A DNA stretch of 64,000 nt from Nansenia antarctica. Lineage: Eukaryota > Chordata > Actinopteri > Argentiniformes > Microstomatidae. A model generated the notes under the pieces. The model was not told the origin of the DNA, ran no database searches, and worked only from the letters and a program-made list of their open reading frames with translations. This document shows, piece after piece, positions 9,436 to 19,500 of the stretch (within the stretch, counting starts at the first letter, position 1; each line of letters starts with the position of its first letter). The translations under genes and the position numbers were made by a program. The DNA lies in NCBI GenBank assembly GCA_963989245.1, contig OZ022342.1:35253179-35317178 (forward strand). The letters run 5' to 3'.

Positions 9436-11296
9436 ACAGTCTGAAGCAATGTATACCTCAATAGTTAAGGGTGAAATGCCATTGGAAACAGTGTTCACAT
9501 CAGAGACCCTCATTACAATAAATGAAGAGCTGGGAAAAAGGAAGATGGAACTGTGTGCTAGATCCAAAACTAGTCAGTTGTGGCTAAATTACCAACACAT
9601 GTTAGAAGTTGCTAGGTCACTGATAACAGCAGATCGCACAGGTTCCTGGCTTTTGCACCTACGCGCTGTTTCTGAATGCATGCCGATATTCGCTGCGGCT
9701 GGGCATTACAATTACTTGAAATCGGCACACTTTTATGTCCAAGAGATGAGTCAGCTTCACATCAACCATCCAGATGTCTTCAGACAATTTGAAAAGGGTT
9801 TTCATGTTATCCGTCGCAGCAGCCAATCATGGGCAGGCCTCAGCTCAGATCTTGTAATCGAAACAACATTGATGAGGTCATTGAAGACTACAGGAGGGAT
9901 GACACATGGAAGTGGAATGACCGACAATCAGAGATCCCTTTGGACAATGTCAAAGGGCATAACATCAGAGTATAACACCGCAATGCAGGAGTTCTCACAC
10001 CAGACATACACAACATCAGAACAGCACAAGGATTCAACAGAGGCAAGGATGAAAAGGGATGCTGCTGACCTGGAGAAGATCACTTCAAAACTTGCTATAT
10101 GTTCACCTTTCTCTCCAGACTCTTCTTTAAGGAATGTTGTTACAGGTGTTGTCGCTGAGGATGGAGTGAACGTGCATGATTATGACTCTGTTGGACGCAA
10201 CATCATGCACAAAATGATCGGACAGCCGGCATTCACTTTTTCATTTAGTAGAAAGGATAAAGCCATAACCCTTGGACAAAAATCGTCTATCAAGGTTGCT
10301 CCTGATCGAATCATTGATTCTGCACTTTTTTTTCAACGTTTCCTTATTGTCTCCCAAACTGGAGAGCTGTCATTGGAGGAGGTTATGCGTTACGAACTCA
10401 GTCCTTTCCCTCCTGCCCTCTTTGAAGCCGGAAACGTCTTCCGCAAAGCTGATAAACCACAACTAGCGCACGCGATCTGTGATCATGCAAGTGATGCAAT
10501 CCTAGATTCTGTACCAGAAACGGAGCATTATGTTCTTGATGGTGGTTCACTCCTTCACCGAATACAATGGAAGCACGGACAAAGCTATGGTAAAATTGCA
10601 CAGTCATATGCAGACTTCACCATCCAACATTATGGCTCAGCTACAACCATTGTGTTTGATGGCTATGAGGATGGGCCATCCATTAAAGACAACACACATC
10701 AAAGAAGAGGAAACAATATTCATCCCATTGTCAACTTCACTGCTGAGACAGAGTTCTCAGGTAAGAAGGAGGAGTTCCTGTCAAGAGATCTGAATAAACA
10801 GAAACTGATCCACATGATAAGTGATGAACTGAAAGAACGGGATTGCACTGTGGTCAATTTACTTGGAGATGCTGATGTAGACATAGTAAGGGCCGCATCA
10901 TATCTTCTTCACACCACGACGCTGATTGGAGAAGATACTGATCTCCTCGTCTTACTTCTTTACTATGCACAGAGAGATAGCAAGGGCCTTTATTTCAGAT
11001 CAGACAAGTCGAAAGCTGATGGCAGTTTTAAAGTGTACGCCATAAACCATTTGAAAGAAGTACTCGGACAGGATGTGTGTTCTCAGTTGCTGTTCATCCA
11101 TGCTCTGACTGGCTGTGACACAACTTCCCGGATCTTCGGAGTTGGCAAAAAGACAGCATTCCAAAAACTTGTAAAAGGGGATCCTGTCCTTCAGGCTTGT
11201 GCCAATGCATTCACTGTACCAAACCAGACAACAGATGTGATCGATGACCTTGGGTCTTTTTTGGTGGAAAGTGCACAGATTCGCTTGCAAAAATGA
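9404..11296 (+). CDS. Academ-like transposase, PIN/FEN1-like nuclease frame (ORF B)
   Basis: This frame of about 630 residues continues the ORF A protein. The first half includes conserved stretches such as MRSLKTTGGMTHGSGMT. The second half resembles the XPG/FEN1 nuclease fold: acidic residues in YVLDGGSLLHRI, VFDGYEDG, LLGDADVDIV and GEDTDLLVLL, then TGCDTTSRIFGVGKKTA, which looks like the helix-hairpin-helix after the last catalytic aspartate of FEN1. Such enzymes cut branched DNA using metal ions; in a transposon this would be the strand-cleaving domain. The fold assignment is by motif order, not by alignment. The frame ends in TGA at 11294-11296, overlapping the next ATG by four bases (atga). 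Confidence 0.82.
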   Translation: MIVMNLQQMVEQSEAMYTSIVKGEMPLETVFTSETLITINEELGKRKMELCARSKTSQLWLNYQHMLEVARSLITADRTGSWLLHLRAVSECMPIFAAAGHYNYLKSAHFYVQEMSQLHINHPDVFRQFEKGFHVIRRSSQSWAGLSSDLVIETTLMRSLKTTGGMTHGSGMTDNQRSLWTMSKGITSEYNTAMQEFSHQTYTTSEQHKDSTEARMKRDAADLEKITSKLAICSPFSPDSSLRNVVTGVVAEDGVNVHDYDSVGRNIMHKMIGQPAFTFSFSRKDKAITLGQKSSIKVAPDRIIDSALFFQRFLIVSQTGELSLEEVMRYELSPFPPALFEAGNVFRKADKPQLAHAICDHASDAILDSVPETEHYVLDGGSLLHRIQWKHGQSYGKIAQSYADFTIQHYGSATTIVFDGYEDGPSIKDNTHQRRGNNIHPIVNFTAETEFSGKKEEFLSRDLNKQKLIHMISDELKERDCTVVNLLGDADVDIVRAASYLLHTTTLIGEDTDLLVLLLYYAQRDSKGLYFRSDKSKADGSFKVYAINHLKEVLGQDVCSQLLFIHALTGCDTTSRIFGVGKKTAFQKLVKGDPVLQACANAFTVPNQTTDVIDDLGSFLVESAQIRLQK

Positions 11297-11694
11297 GATA
11301 TAACATTTTCAGCAAGAAGGTTGTCTCAGCTTCATCAACGGTAACGCCTGAACATCTACCACCAACTGAATCTGCTACCAAATTCCACTGTCGTAGAGCA
11401 TACTACCAGGTCATGGTCTGGATGGGAACAGATGATGGTATAGATGCTCTAGACTGGGGCTGGAACCTGCAGGACAATAGATTTGTCCCACTCATGTCAA
11501 CAATGAATGCTGCTCCAGACAGTCTCTTGAAGGTCATTCATTGTAACTGTACCACTGCCTGCAAGACACTTCGCTGCTCATGCAGAAAATATGGACTACC
11601 TTGTACTACTGTCTGTGGACCATGTCAACTTCATGAATGTGACAATCCACATAACAAGTTTCTCCCAGAGGATCCTGAAGATGATGATGAGTAG
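11293..11694 (+). CDS. Academ-like transposase, C-terminal cysteine-rich frame (ORF C)
   Basis: This 133-residue frame begins at the atga overlap and ends in an acidic tail (EDPEDDDE). Its core is a cluster of cysteines, CNCTTACKTLRCSCRKYGL followed by CTTVCGPCQLHEC. It resembles a CXC/tesmin-type or eight-cysteine zinc module that could bind DNA or the transposase partner. The homologous proteins I remember carry this module at the end of one long chain. The separate frame therefore probably reflects a frameshift near 11290 rather than an independent gene. Confidence 0.75.
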   Translation: MRYNIFSKKVVSASSTVTPEHLPPTESATKFHCRRAYYQVMVWMGTDDGIDALDWGWNLQDNRFVPLMSTMNAAPDSLLKVIHCNCTTACKTLRCSCRKYGLPCTTVCGPCQLHECDNPHNKFLPEDPEDDDE

Positions 11695-11935
11695 GCCTAA
11701 AGACCACAATAAGTGGGTCATTTATTTTGTGTTCAACACCAAAGCCAGCTTTCTAGGTTGAATATAATAACCAATTTTAATTTTAGCCAAAATAAGCAAC
11801 AGGCAGCCATTTTGATGATGCAAATGATGCATTCCTAGCAGATATATTTAGCTAGATATTTTGCTCGTTATTAATGTATAGAGATGCCAGAATCAGTGTA
11901 TAAATCCTTTAGAAATTTTTTCCCATTTGAGATAC

Positions 11936-12444
11936 AGGCATTCTAAGCTCCCAGTCGTCATTTTGGACACCATTTTTAAAATTAAGCCTCTTCGGAAGGT
12001 GTATTTCCCTAAAACTTTAGTATGTTCCTAAGTATGTCTAGGGGTACTTGGGGTACCAGAATCAAATGACAAAATAATTTATATAATTTTTCTATTGACA
12101 TATATATAGCCATTTTAAGCTTGGCCGGCCGCAATTTTGGACGCCATCTTGAAAATGAAGCTTTTCTGGAAGGTGTATTTTCCTAGATTTTTAGTATGTT
12201 AGTGAGCATGCCCAGAGGTACCAGAATCAGTTGAGAAATCCTTTGCACCATTTTCTTAATTTGAGATATAGCCATTTTAATCGCCCCGGCGCCATCTGGG
12301 ACGCCATCTTGGAAATGACGGCTTTCGGAGGGGTCGATTTTGGTCGACTTTTAGTATGTTATTTAGCACGCCCAATACTACCAGAATCCATTGAAAAACC
12401 TTTTGTATACATTTTTGGGGTTAAACCATATATTGACTCGCCTA
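11936..12444 (-). repeat. Academ-like right terminal inverted repeat
   Basis: It is the inverted copy of 6493-7008 with the same three-unit structure: 'gacgccatcttg' near 12140 and 12300, and a degenerate 'gacaccattttt' near 11966. It begins shortly after the coding region. The stretch 11695-11935 between gene and repeat holds nothing else recognisable apart from A/T-rich sequence that could carry the polyadenylation site. Confidence 0.75.
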
Positions 12445-12447
12445 CAA

Positions 12448-12577
12448 GGTAAAAGGGATTTTGAATAAGGAAGGCTATCACTAAATTTTGCAACGCCATG
12501 CCATACCCTGTGGACAGCACTTGATTGGAGCCAATTTCCTCCTACAACAGGACAATGACCCAAAGCACACCTCCAAA
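12448..12577 (+). pseudogene. Tc1 transposase, middle part (segment 2 of 3)
   Basis: The frame continues from segment 1 without loss (VKGILNKEGYH, then a TAA stop, then ILQRHAIPCG). It reaches LLQQDNDPKHTSK, which carries the second catalytic aspartate. It is cut at 12577 by the hAT-like insertion; 12570-12577 is the left TSD of that insertion. Confidence 0.88.
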
Positions 12578-12982
12578 CAGGGTTCGAGTTATAAGCTGAG
12601 CTTTGTGGGGGTCTCCAAAATAACAGTGCGAAATGTTCTCATGCACGCGCGCGAATCATGCCCACACAGCGTTGGGACTTACAAGTTTTAATTAGCCATA
12701 GGCTACTCATTTCACCACATCAACAGCACCACATGAAACAACAGATATAAGCGATAGTCACGGGTATCTCGGCCAATCATTTTGATGTTTTTGCTATACA
12801 GTCCATTCACTTTCCCTGTTAGCACGACACATTGTCCACATCTCCATTTCCAGTGACATCGCAGCTGACATAAAATAATCATGTATGCTCGTCCATGAAC
12901 AAGCAACAAACAACCTTCCTAGCAATATGCGACATGCTTTATCGGTTATTTTAGATAATGCACATATTCGTTGCCTAGCAAC

Positions 12983-13450
12983 TGTCGAATATTTTCTCTG
13001 TTTCAGTGATAAAGAAGAGGTGAAAACTTCTGGCCCAGGTTTAAAAGTATTTATTCAAAAAAGGTCGGGTCTTCAGATTACAGGCACACTAAACAGTCAC
13101 AGTCGAGATAGTCAGCAGAGCAGGCCGCTCGCGCCTCTGCACAGAAGTCTTATAGCCCTCCTCCTAGGCCTCTGATTGGCCTAGACCCTCGGGGGCGTGC
13201 ATATGCGTGTGTGTGACTGCGCATGCGCAACAATTCGTGTGTGTGTGTCAGCACATGTGCGACAACTCGTGTGTGTGTGTCAGCACATGTGCGACAATTG
13301 AGATCGTTTGTAAATGAAATAATAAAGTATTCAATAAAGTGTATTTGAGGTAATAAAAATATACGTGTAATATGTGTAAAATATACGTGAATATATGTGT
13401 AAAATATACGTGAATATAAGAAGGCCATTAATGTGTAAAAATATACTACA
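12983..13450 (-). repeat. ERV1 3' LTR
   Basis: Read on the minus strand it begins TGTAGTATA and ends ATTCGACA, the expected TG...CA. It has a CTATAAG TATA-like box (plus positions 13149-13155) and an AATAAA polyadenylation signal (13050-13055). It equals the 5' LTR apart from one gt unit in a tgtg run. Confidence 0.93.
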
Positions 13451-13463
13451 CATCCCCCCTCGG
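13451..13463 (-). promoter_or_regulatory. ERV1 polypurine tract
   Basis: On the minus strand, CCGAGGGGGGATG sits directly before the 3' LTR. This is the usual place and composition for the primer of plus-strand DNA synthesis. Confidence 0.8.
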
Positions 13464-13970
13464 ACCACCCAGAGGGTGTTCCGAAACTAAATGATCACAT
13501 AAACCAAAACAAAAACACAAACCCCACATATCACAGCTAAGAAAATAAAAAAAATTAAAAAAATAAAAAATTAAAAACCAAAAATAAAAAATAACTAATA
13601 AGAACCCAAAGACATCATGCAAAAAATAGAAATCAACCAATAACAAAAAGAATCTCGAAAATAACAACCACAATTAAACTAAACACAGTCCATCATGCAC
13701 AAATTAACATAGAAACTTCCAACGACCGATGTTTTCTTTGTCCTCGAAGCGCCAGGGACAGAGGTTACTAGCACATGAACCCAGTTGGAGAACAGCCTTT
13801 ACCGCTGTCTCAGATTGATATCCTTTCCCAGTCAAGAGCGTTTTCTTCGTTGCGCTAGGAACAGAACCGCTCCCCTATCTTTGCATAACCACCACACCCC
13901 TTCTCAACTGACATCAATCACATGATATAGAAAGAAACAAACAGTAATCGACGCAAATAATCATAAAACA
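13464..13970 (-). other. ERV1 sequence between env and the polypurine tract
   Basis: This is A/T-rich and has no credible frame on the viral strand. It may be remnant or 3' untranslated sequence. Confidence 0.5.
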
Positions 13971-16511
13971 TCACTTAATAAACAAATCATCAAAAGAGGA
14001 AACAAAATCAGAAAGCAAAACAGAATCCAGCTTTTGCTCATCAGCTACGTTGGTCAACACCAAAGCATTAATAGGAACATCCGAAATACACTTTCCAAAA
14101 CATTTGATCAAAATACCAAGTAACATAATACAGATGATAATGACAACAAAAATAATAGCGACGGACCTGATCATATTACCAATACCTGAAAAAGCAGAAT
14201 CAAAGAAATCTAACATATTCCAACCGTGTTCTTTATGTAAATCCTCTACACCCTTCTTGTTAGATTCATGAAAATCATGCAAAGCGTTACCAGAATCCGA
14301 AATATAACTGCAGCATTCACCGCCTATCAAAGCACAAGTACCACCCTGACTGGCCAAAATAATGTCCAAAGCCATTCTATTTTGGAGAGCTACATTCTTA
14401 GTTTCAGTCAATTCAGTGGCCAGGGCAGACACTACAGCATCCGAAGCATTAATGTGTTTTTCAAGAACGGATGATAAGGCACTTAATTCAGTCTGAGTGT
14501 TGTAGACACCATAACTTGGGAATATTAGGCCAAAAAACTTCTGAGCGGCAGACAACGCCCTACGACTACGATGGGTTGCTTGTTTGTGAAGTACAGACAT
14601 CTCCTCCCGAGTAACTTTCCTAATCAAAGGTATCAGATGAGCCAAATAACAACCACCCTCAATCGAAGCAGGAAGCTTAGAGAATGCATCATTATCACAC
14701 ACAAGAAACACATGTTCCGGGAGTTGAAGCTCCGTACCAGGATACGAGAAAATGGTTCCACCTACACAAGACGCAGCCCCTAACTGACGAACCGAGCTGA
14801 TCTTGGGCCGTACTTGAATGTCAATACAGGTTGTAACATTTACGAGAGGCATGACTTTAAGCTGCGTGGTGCCTCTCTGCCGTCTGGTAGTATTGGTATC
14901 ATGTAATTTCATTTGAGGCACCATAGCACAATCAACAACTTTACATTTTAATCCAGAAATAACAACTGAACCCCTCCACCGTGTAGAAGTCACACTCCCA
15001 GAACATGACAGATGAGGACTCAATGCAGTACCATTTAATTGAGCGAACATAGCTTGGATAATATATATCTTCTTCGGACCTGTTGGTTGTGACAAATGTG
15101 TAAGCCTATCAATAATAACCTTCCCCACACCGCTAGGCCTATGGTGTTTGTTAACCGCTGCTGTCAGACGTTCCAACACACCAATATCCACACCTGCATA
15201 GGAAGAATTTAAAGGAACCAGAATCGTGCTGGGCTGACAAGAAGAGCTCTGGTTCTTGCCCTGTAAAACAAATGGGGCTAAACCCTGCCAATTATAATGA
15301 AGCCATTCTGCTTTAGTTAACGGTATGGGGAAAAACATAGGAGCAGACGCACTTACAGGGACCTGTTGACAAATCCAGCAATCAGAATAATTCATTTTTG
15401 AAGCAAAATCTTTCATGATACTAGTGGCAGAATTAGGGTGGGACCGTGTCCCCAGGTGATTAGAATCATACAACAAATAATCGTCAGTAGCAACTACAAT
15501 CGCCTTCGTAGGAGCCTTCACAGCAACATTTTCAACCTTTCCTGGTAACTCATCGTGAACATATTTATGCACCAATGTCTCACAGTCCAACCTATAGTGG
15601 TGTGGATAGTCAGGCCTGGTCCTACAAATTTTGTCCTTGAAATTGTTGGATTTACTAGACACCGGTTCACCGATATCACGTCTAGCACACCAATACGAGC
15701 TCTCTTCCTGGTCAACATTAGTTAATGTCACACGAGTTTCTTGCATGTTGCTTGAGTACTGATCAAGTGTAATATATGTAGTATCCAATAAATACCACTC
15801 GCTCTCTTCGGCGGTATAGATCAAACAATCATCAATAGTACAACGTGAATGTGGGCAAGTAAAAGCTCTACTTGCTATGATCATTCTTCTCTGACGTCCA
15901 GGCATAACAGTGTGTGAGTAAAGTGTAACATTGTCCAAAGAAGTCAATGGGGTAGGAACACTAAGGGGTATATCAGTCTCTGAAACGGCATGGCTTGAGT
16001 TTCCTCCTAATTGGCCTTGGTGTTTTACGGGGTCTGACTGGTTGAGGTGTATCACTGACAGGTCTGTGTCTCTCAATGGTACCTCGGTCCGGGCATCCGC
16101 CCGGGTTGCTGACATCTCCGTCTGGAGCATTGTCACGGTCGGAAGGGGTGACAACAGGGGCAACACCAGGCTCGGTAGAACCCCCAAGAGGGGTGTCGCA
16201 GTCACTGGATCCTTCACGGTCTCCGTTGACCCACTCATCAGTGGGCTGGACAGGGTCTGGGACGAGGCCCCCGGCATCATCTGCATCATGACGCAGATAC
16301 TCACCAACATCTTCGTCAGCCTGGATGTCCAAGCTGTGGACTTCCTCGTCCCCAGGGATCTCCTCACCATCCTGCTGAGGTTCTCCCTCATCGTCCTCAT
16401 TGGGTGCCTTGATGCAGTGATGAACGTGATACCAGGTGAGGGACCCCTTGATCTGGAGGGCAGTCCCAGTGCACCGAACGACCTCGTAAGGTCCTTCCCG
16501 TCGAGCCTCAT
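13971..16511 (-). CDS. env: ERV1 Env glycoprotein
   Basis: An open frame of 846 codons. Its first 180 or so codons overlap the end of pol in another phase, so the real start probably depends on splicing and is uncertain. The SU part has many N-glycosylation sites. A furin-type RSRR site (near plus position 14570) precedes the TM subunit. TM has a fusion-peptide-like stretch, a heptad-rich helix, the gamma-type CX6CC motif CALIGGECC, and a membrane span rich in V/I/L near the end (about 14080-14180) followed by a short tail. The CX6CC motif predicts a disulfide-linked SU-TM of the gamma type. The known role of such proteins is receptor binding and membrane fusion. No stop or frameshift is visible. 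Confidence 0.88.
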   Translation of the reverse strand: MRLDGKDLTRSFGALGLPSRSRGPSPGITFITASRHPMRTMRENLSRMVRRSLGTRKSTAWTSRLTKMLVSICVMMQMMPGASSQTLSSPLMSGSTETVKDPVTATPLLGVLPSLVLPLLSPLPTVTMLQTEMSATRADARTEVPLRDTDLSVIHLNQSDPVKHQGQLGGNSSHAVSETDIPLSVPTPLTSLDNVTLYSHTVMPGRQRRMIIASRAFTCPHSRCTIDDCLIYTAEESEWYLLDTTYITLDQYSSNMQETRVTLTNVDQEESSYWCARRDIGEPVSSKSNNFKDKICRTRPDYPHHYRLDCETLVHKYVHDELPGKVENVAVKAPTKAIVVATDDYLLYDSNHLGTRSHPNSATSIMKDFASKMNYSDCWICQQVPVSASAPMFFPIPLTKAEWLHYNWQGLAPFVLQGKNQSSSCQPSTILVPLNSSYAGVDIGVLERLTAAVNKHHRPSGVGKVIIDRLTHLSQPTGPKKIYIIQAMFAQLNGTALSPHLSCSGSVTSTRWRGSVVISGLKCKVVDCAMVPQMKLHDTNTTRRQRGTTQLKVMPLVNVTTCIDIQVRPKISSVRQLGAASCVGGTIFSYPGTELQLPEHVFLVCDNDAFSKLPASIEGGCYLAHLIPLIRKVTREEMSVLHKQATHRSRRALSAAQKFFGLIFPSYGVYNTQTELSALSSVLEKHINASDAVVSALATELTETKNVALQNRMALDIILASQGGTCALIGGECCSYISDSGNALHDFHESNKKGVEDLHKEHGWNMLDFFDSAFSGIGNMIRSVAIIFVVIIICIMLLGILIKCFGKCISDVPINALVLTNVADEQKLDSVLLSDFVSSFDDLFIK

Positions 16512-19500
16512 GCCACTTCCGTCTGTAGACCTTCACGTATACCTTGTCACCCGGTTGCAACGCGTCCTTCCTCTCCTGTGCGTTCACCTCCTCCTCACGT
16601 TCCTGTTTGTGGAGCACATAAGAAGAGATACTCTTTTGCCGGTTAGTCATGTACTGTACATAGGCTTTCATGTCACTCTCCAGGAGAGCCAAACTTGGCC
16701 CTTTCCCACTGGTTCGTACACAGGGAGCTGTCATTATCCTCCCCATTACCAGTTCATGGGGAGTCAAGTGCAGCCCTCGAATCTCACTGGAACGACAGGC
16801 CATCAATGCAAGAGGGAGTCCTTCCAACCAATTAAGACCTGTATGCTTACAGACCTTAGAAAGACGGTTCTTAAGGACCCCGTTCATCCTCTCTACTATC
16901 CCCTGGCTTTGAGGTGAGTAAATACACCCAAGTCTCTGCTTGATTCCCAACTTTTGTAGTATAAGCTTTACCGTCTTATCCACAAATTCCTTACCATTGT
17001 CTGACGATATCCTATCTGGAATTCCAAACCTAGGCATGACTTCCCTGCATAGGAACTTTGCTACAGACTGAGCATCCTTTCTTCGAGTGGGGCAAGCTTC
17101 TACCCATCTGCTGAACCTGTCTACTACAACTAGCATGTACCTGTATCCTGCAATAGGTTGAATCATGTCCACATAATCAATCACTAAATGTTTCATTGGC
17201 CCGTTTGGGGTAGGGATATGCCCAGTTCCCACTGGTATTCCAGGTCTGATATTGTTCTTCAAACAGACCACACATTGACCAAGGACATGGTCTATTTGTT
17301 CCAACAAATATGGAGCCCAAAAACCATATTCCTTGGTGATCTTGCGTCTTACCTCCCCCCTGGACACATGTGCTAATCCATGAGCTTCCTGTATCAGTAC
17401 GCCTAATAAATCTGGGGGTGCCACAACCAGCCCCTCATGATTTCTCCATAAACCTGTGTCATCCTGACTAGCTCCTCTTGTTAACCAGAGGTTTTTGTCT
17501 AGCGCATTTGCCTCACTCTGTAACATCAACAAATCCTCAAGCGTGACCATGCCCTGTAACTGTACTTCATGTGTGACCAGCAGAACTTTACCTGCTTTGT
17601 CTGCTCCTGTAATAGCTTTGGCTGCATCATCTGCAGCCCTGTTACCTTGTGTGACATGTGATGAGTCAGATCTGTGTGCGGCACACTTCACTATGGCTAA
17701 TTCCCTTGGTTTCATCATGGCTTGTAACAGCTTCATGATTTGAGCGTGGTGCTGAATAGGCGAACCATCAGTTTTCTTAAAACCCCGTCCCTTCCATACA
17801 GCTCCATGTAAATGACACACATTGTGGGCATAGGCAGAGTCGGTGTATACTGTCACTCTTTGTCCGGTTCCCAAATTGCATGCTTCTGTGAGGGCAATCA
17901 ATTCAGCCAACTGAGCTGAACAAGGCTGAGGAACAGCCTCGGCCTGTTCTACAATGAACTTCGAATTTTGGGATCGGACTATGGCATACCCGGCACGTAA
18001 ATGTTCTCCTACCCGGTAACAAGATCCATCAGTCCAATACTCAACGTCAGCTTCCTTTAAAGGCAAAGCTAGTAGATCTGCTCTAAGCTTAGAGTACCTC
18101 GTAGCTTCCTTCACACAATCGTGTGGTTCCCCATCTTCTGGGGTTGGCAAGGTCTCTGCTGGGTTAAGTGTGTTACATCTTAGTAAGGTTACATCTTCCC
18201 TTTCCAACATCCTGTAATAATCCCTAATCCTAGGCATCGTCAAAGTGTACTTGCCTTGATTCAAGAGGTTCCTTAGACTGTGGTGGCAGAGAATGGTAAT
18301 TGGGTACCCCATTGTTAAGGCTGTTGCCTTCTCGTACATAAGATAAGCCCCGGCCATTGCTCTGTAACATGGCGCGAAACCCATTTCTACCTCTGAATAT
18401 GCGACAGAGTAATAGGCTACGGGCTGTGGACTAGGTCCAATGCCTGTTGGTTGCGTAAGAACAGCGCAGGCATACTTCCCCTCGGCTGAAGAAGAAACAT
18501 ACAATCCAAATTCTTTGGAATAATCTGGAAGCGCTAAAGCTGGCGCTTCTTGCAATTTGTGTTTAATTGTCTCAAACGCCAAATCAGCTTCCCTTGTCCA
18601 AGTAATGCAAGATTGGAGGTTATCGCTACCTGTTTCCTTAATCATCCCCCTCAATGGAGCGACTAGTCTAGAGTAATCCTCCACCCATGCTGAACTATAC
18701 CCAGTAATGCCCAAAAACATCATCATTTCCCTAACCGTTCGTGGTTTTGGAGCCTTCTGAATAGCTTCCAAATGTTCATTTGTGACGCTGCGATGTCCCT
18801 GTGTAATGGATTGTCCTAAGTAAGTTACCTTTTCCTGACAATACTGTAGCTTCTTTTTAGACACCTTGTGTCCCTTCTCCGCCAAAACCTTTAACAGTTT
18901 GACGGAATCCCTGTGACATGTTTCTTCATCTGGGGCACAAAGGAGTATGTCATCCATGTACTGAATGGCAGTACTACTTATCATCTGTTCTAACCCGTCT
19001 AAGTCCTCCCTTAAGACCTGATTAAAAACATGAGGACTGTGTTTGTACCCCTGTGGCATTCTGGTATATTGATAATGCTGACCTTTGTAGGTAAACCCAA
19101 ATAACCCTTGACTTTCTACACTAAGAGGTATAGAAAAGAAAGCCCCGCATAAATCAATCACTGTAAATACTTTGGCTGTAGATGGAATCTGAGTCAACAG
19201 CACATGAGGATCAGGAACTTCAGCTGGATAGCTGACGACTACCTCATTCACAGCCCGTAGGTCATGTACCAGACGATATGAACCATCAGGTTTCGTCACT
19301 GGCAGAAGAGGTGTATTGCTTAACGGATATTGAGTTATCTTCAGGACTCCTGCCTCTAACAGTCCTTTGATCTGTGGCTCAATTCCATCAATTGCTTCCT
19401 GTTTCAATGGGTATTGGTTTTTCCAAGGGGGTTCTGCACCCGGTATGAGTTCAACTCTCAATGGACGAGCTGATTTCACAAATCCAATGTCTGTACTGTT

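Larger units (their letters stand above)
6493..12444 (+). mobile_element. Academ-like DNA transposon
   Basis: This 5,952-bp element begins taggtgaatcaatctatg; the reverse complement of its other end is taggcgagtcaatatatg. It is flanked by caa at 6490-6492 and 12445-12447, and the Tc1 frame is restored when the element and one caa are removed. It has about 510-bp terminal inverted repeats and three overlapping plus-strand frames. These encode a protein with a PIN/FEN1 (XPG)-like nuclease region and a cysteine-rich C-terminus. From memory, that combination with 3-4-bp TSDs defines the Academ superfamily. Boundaries are certain; superfamily naming is by recollection. Confidence 0.82.

Noticed and set aside
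15931..16917. A 328-codon plus-strand frame opposite the ERV1 pol-env overlap
   Set aside because: No domain is recognisable; it is a by-product of two open frames on the other strand.
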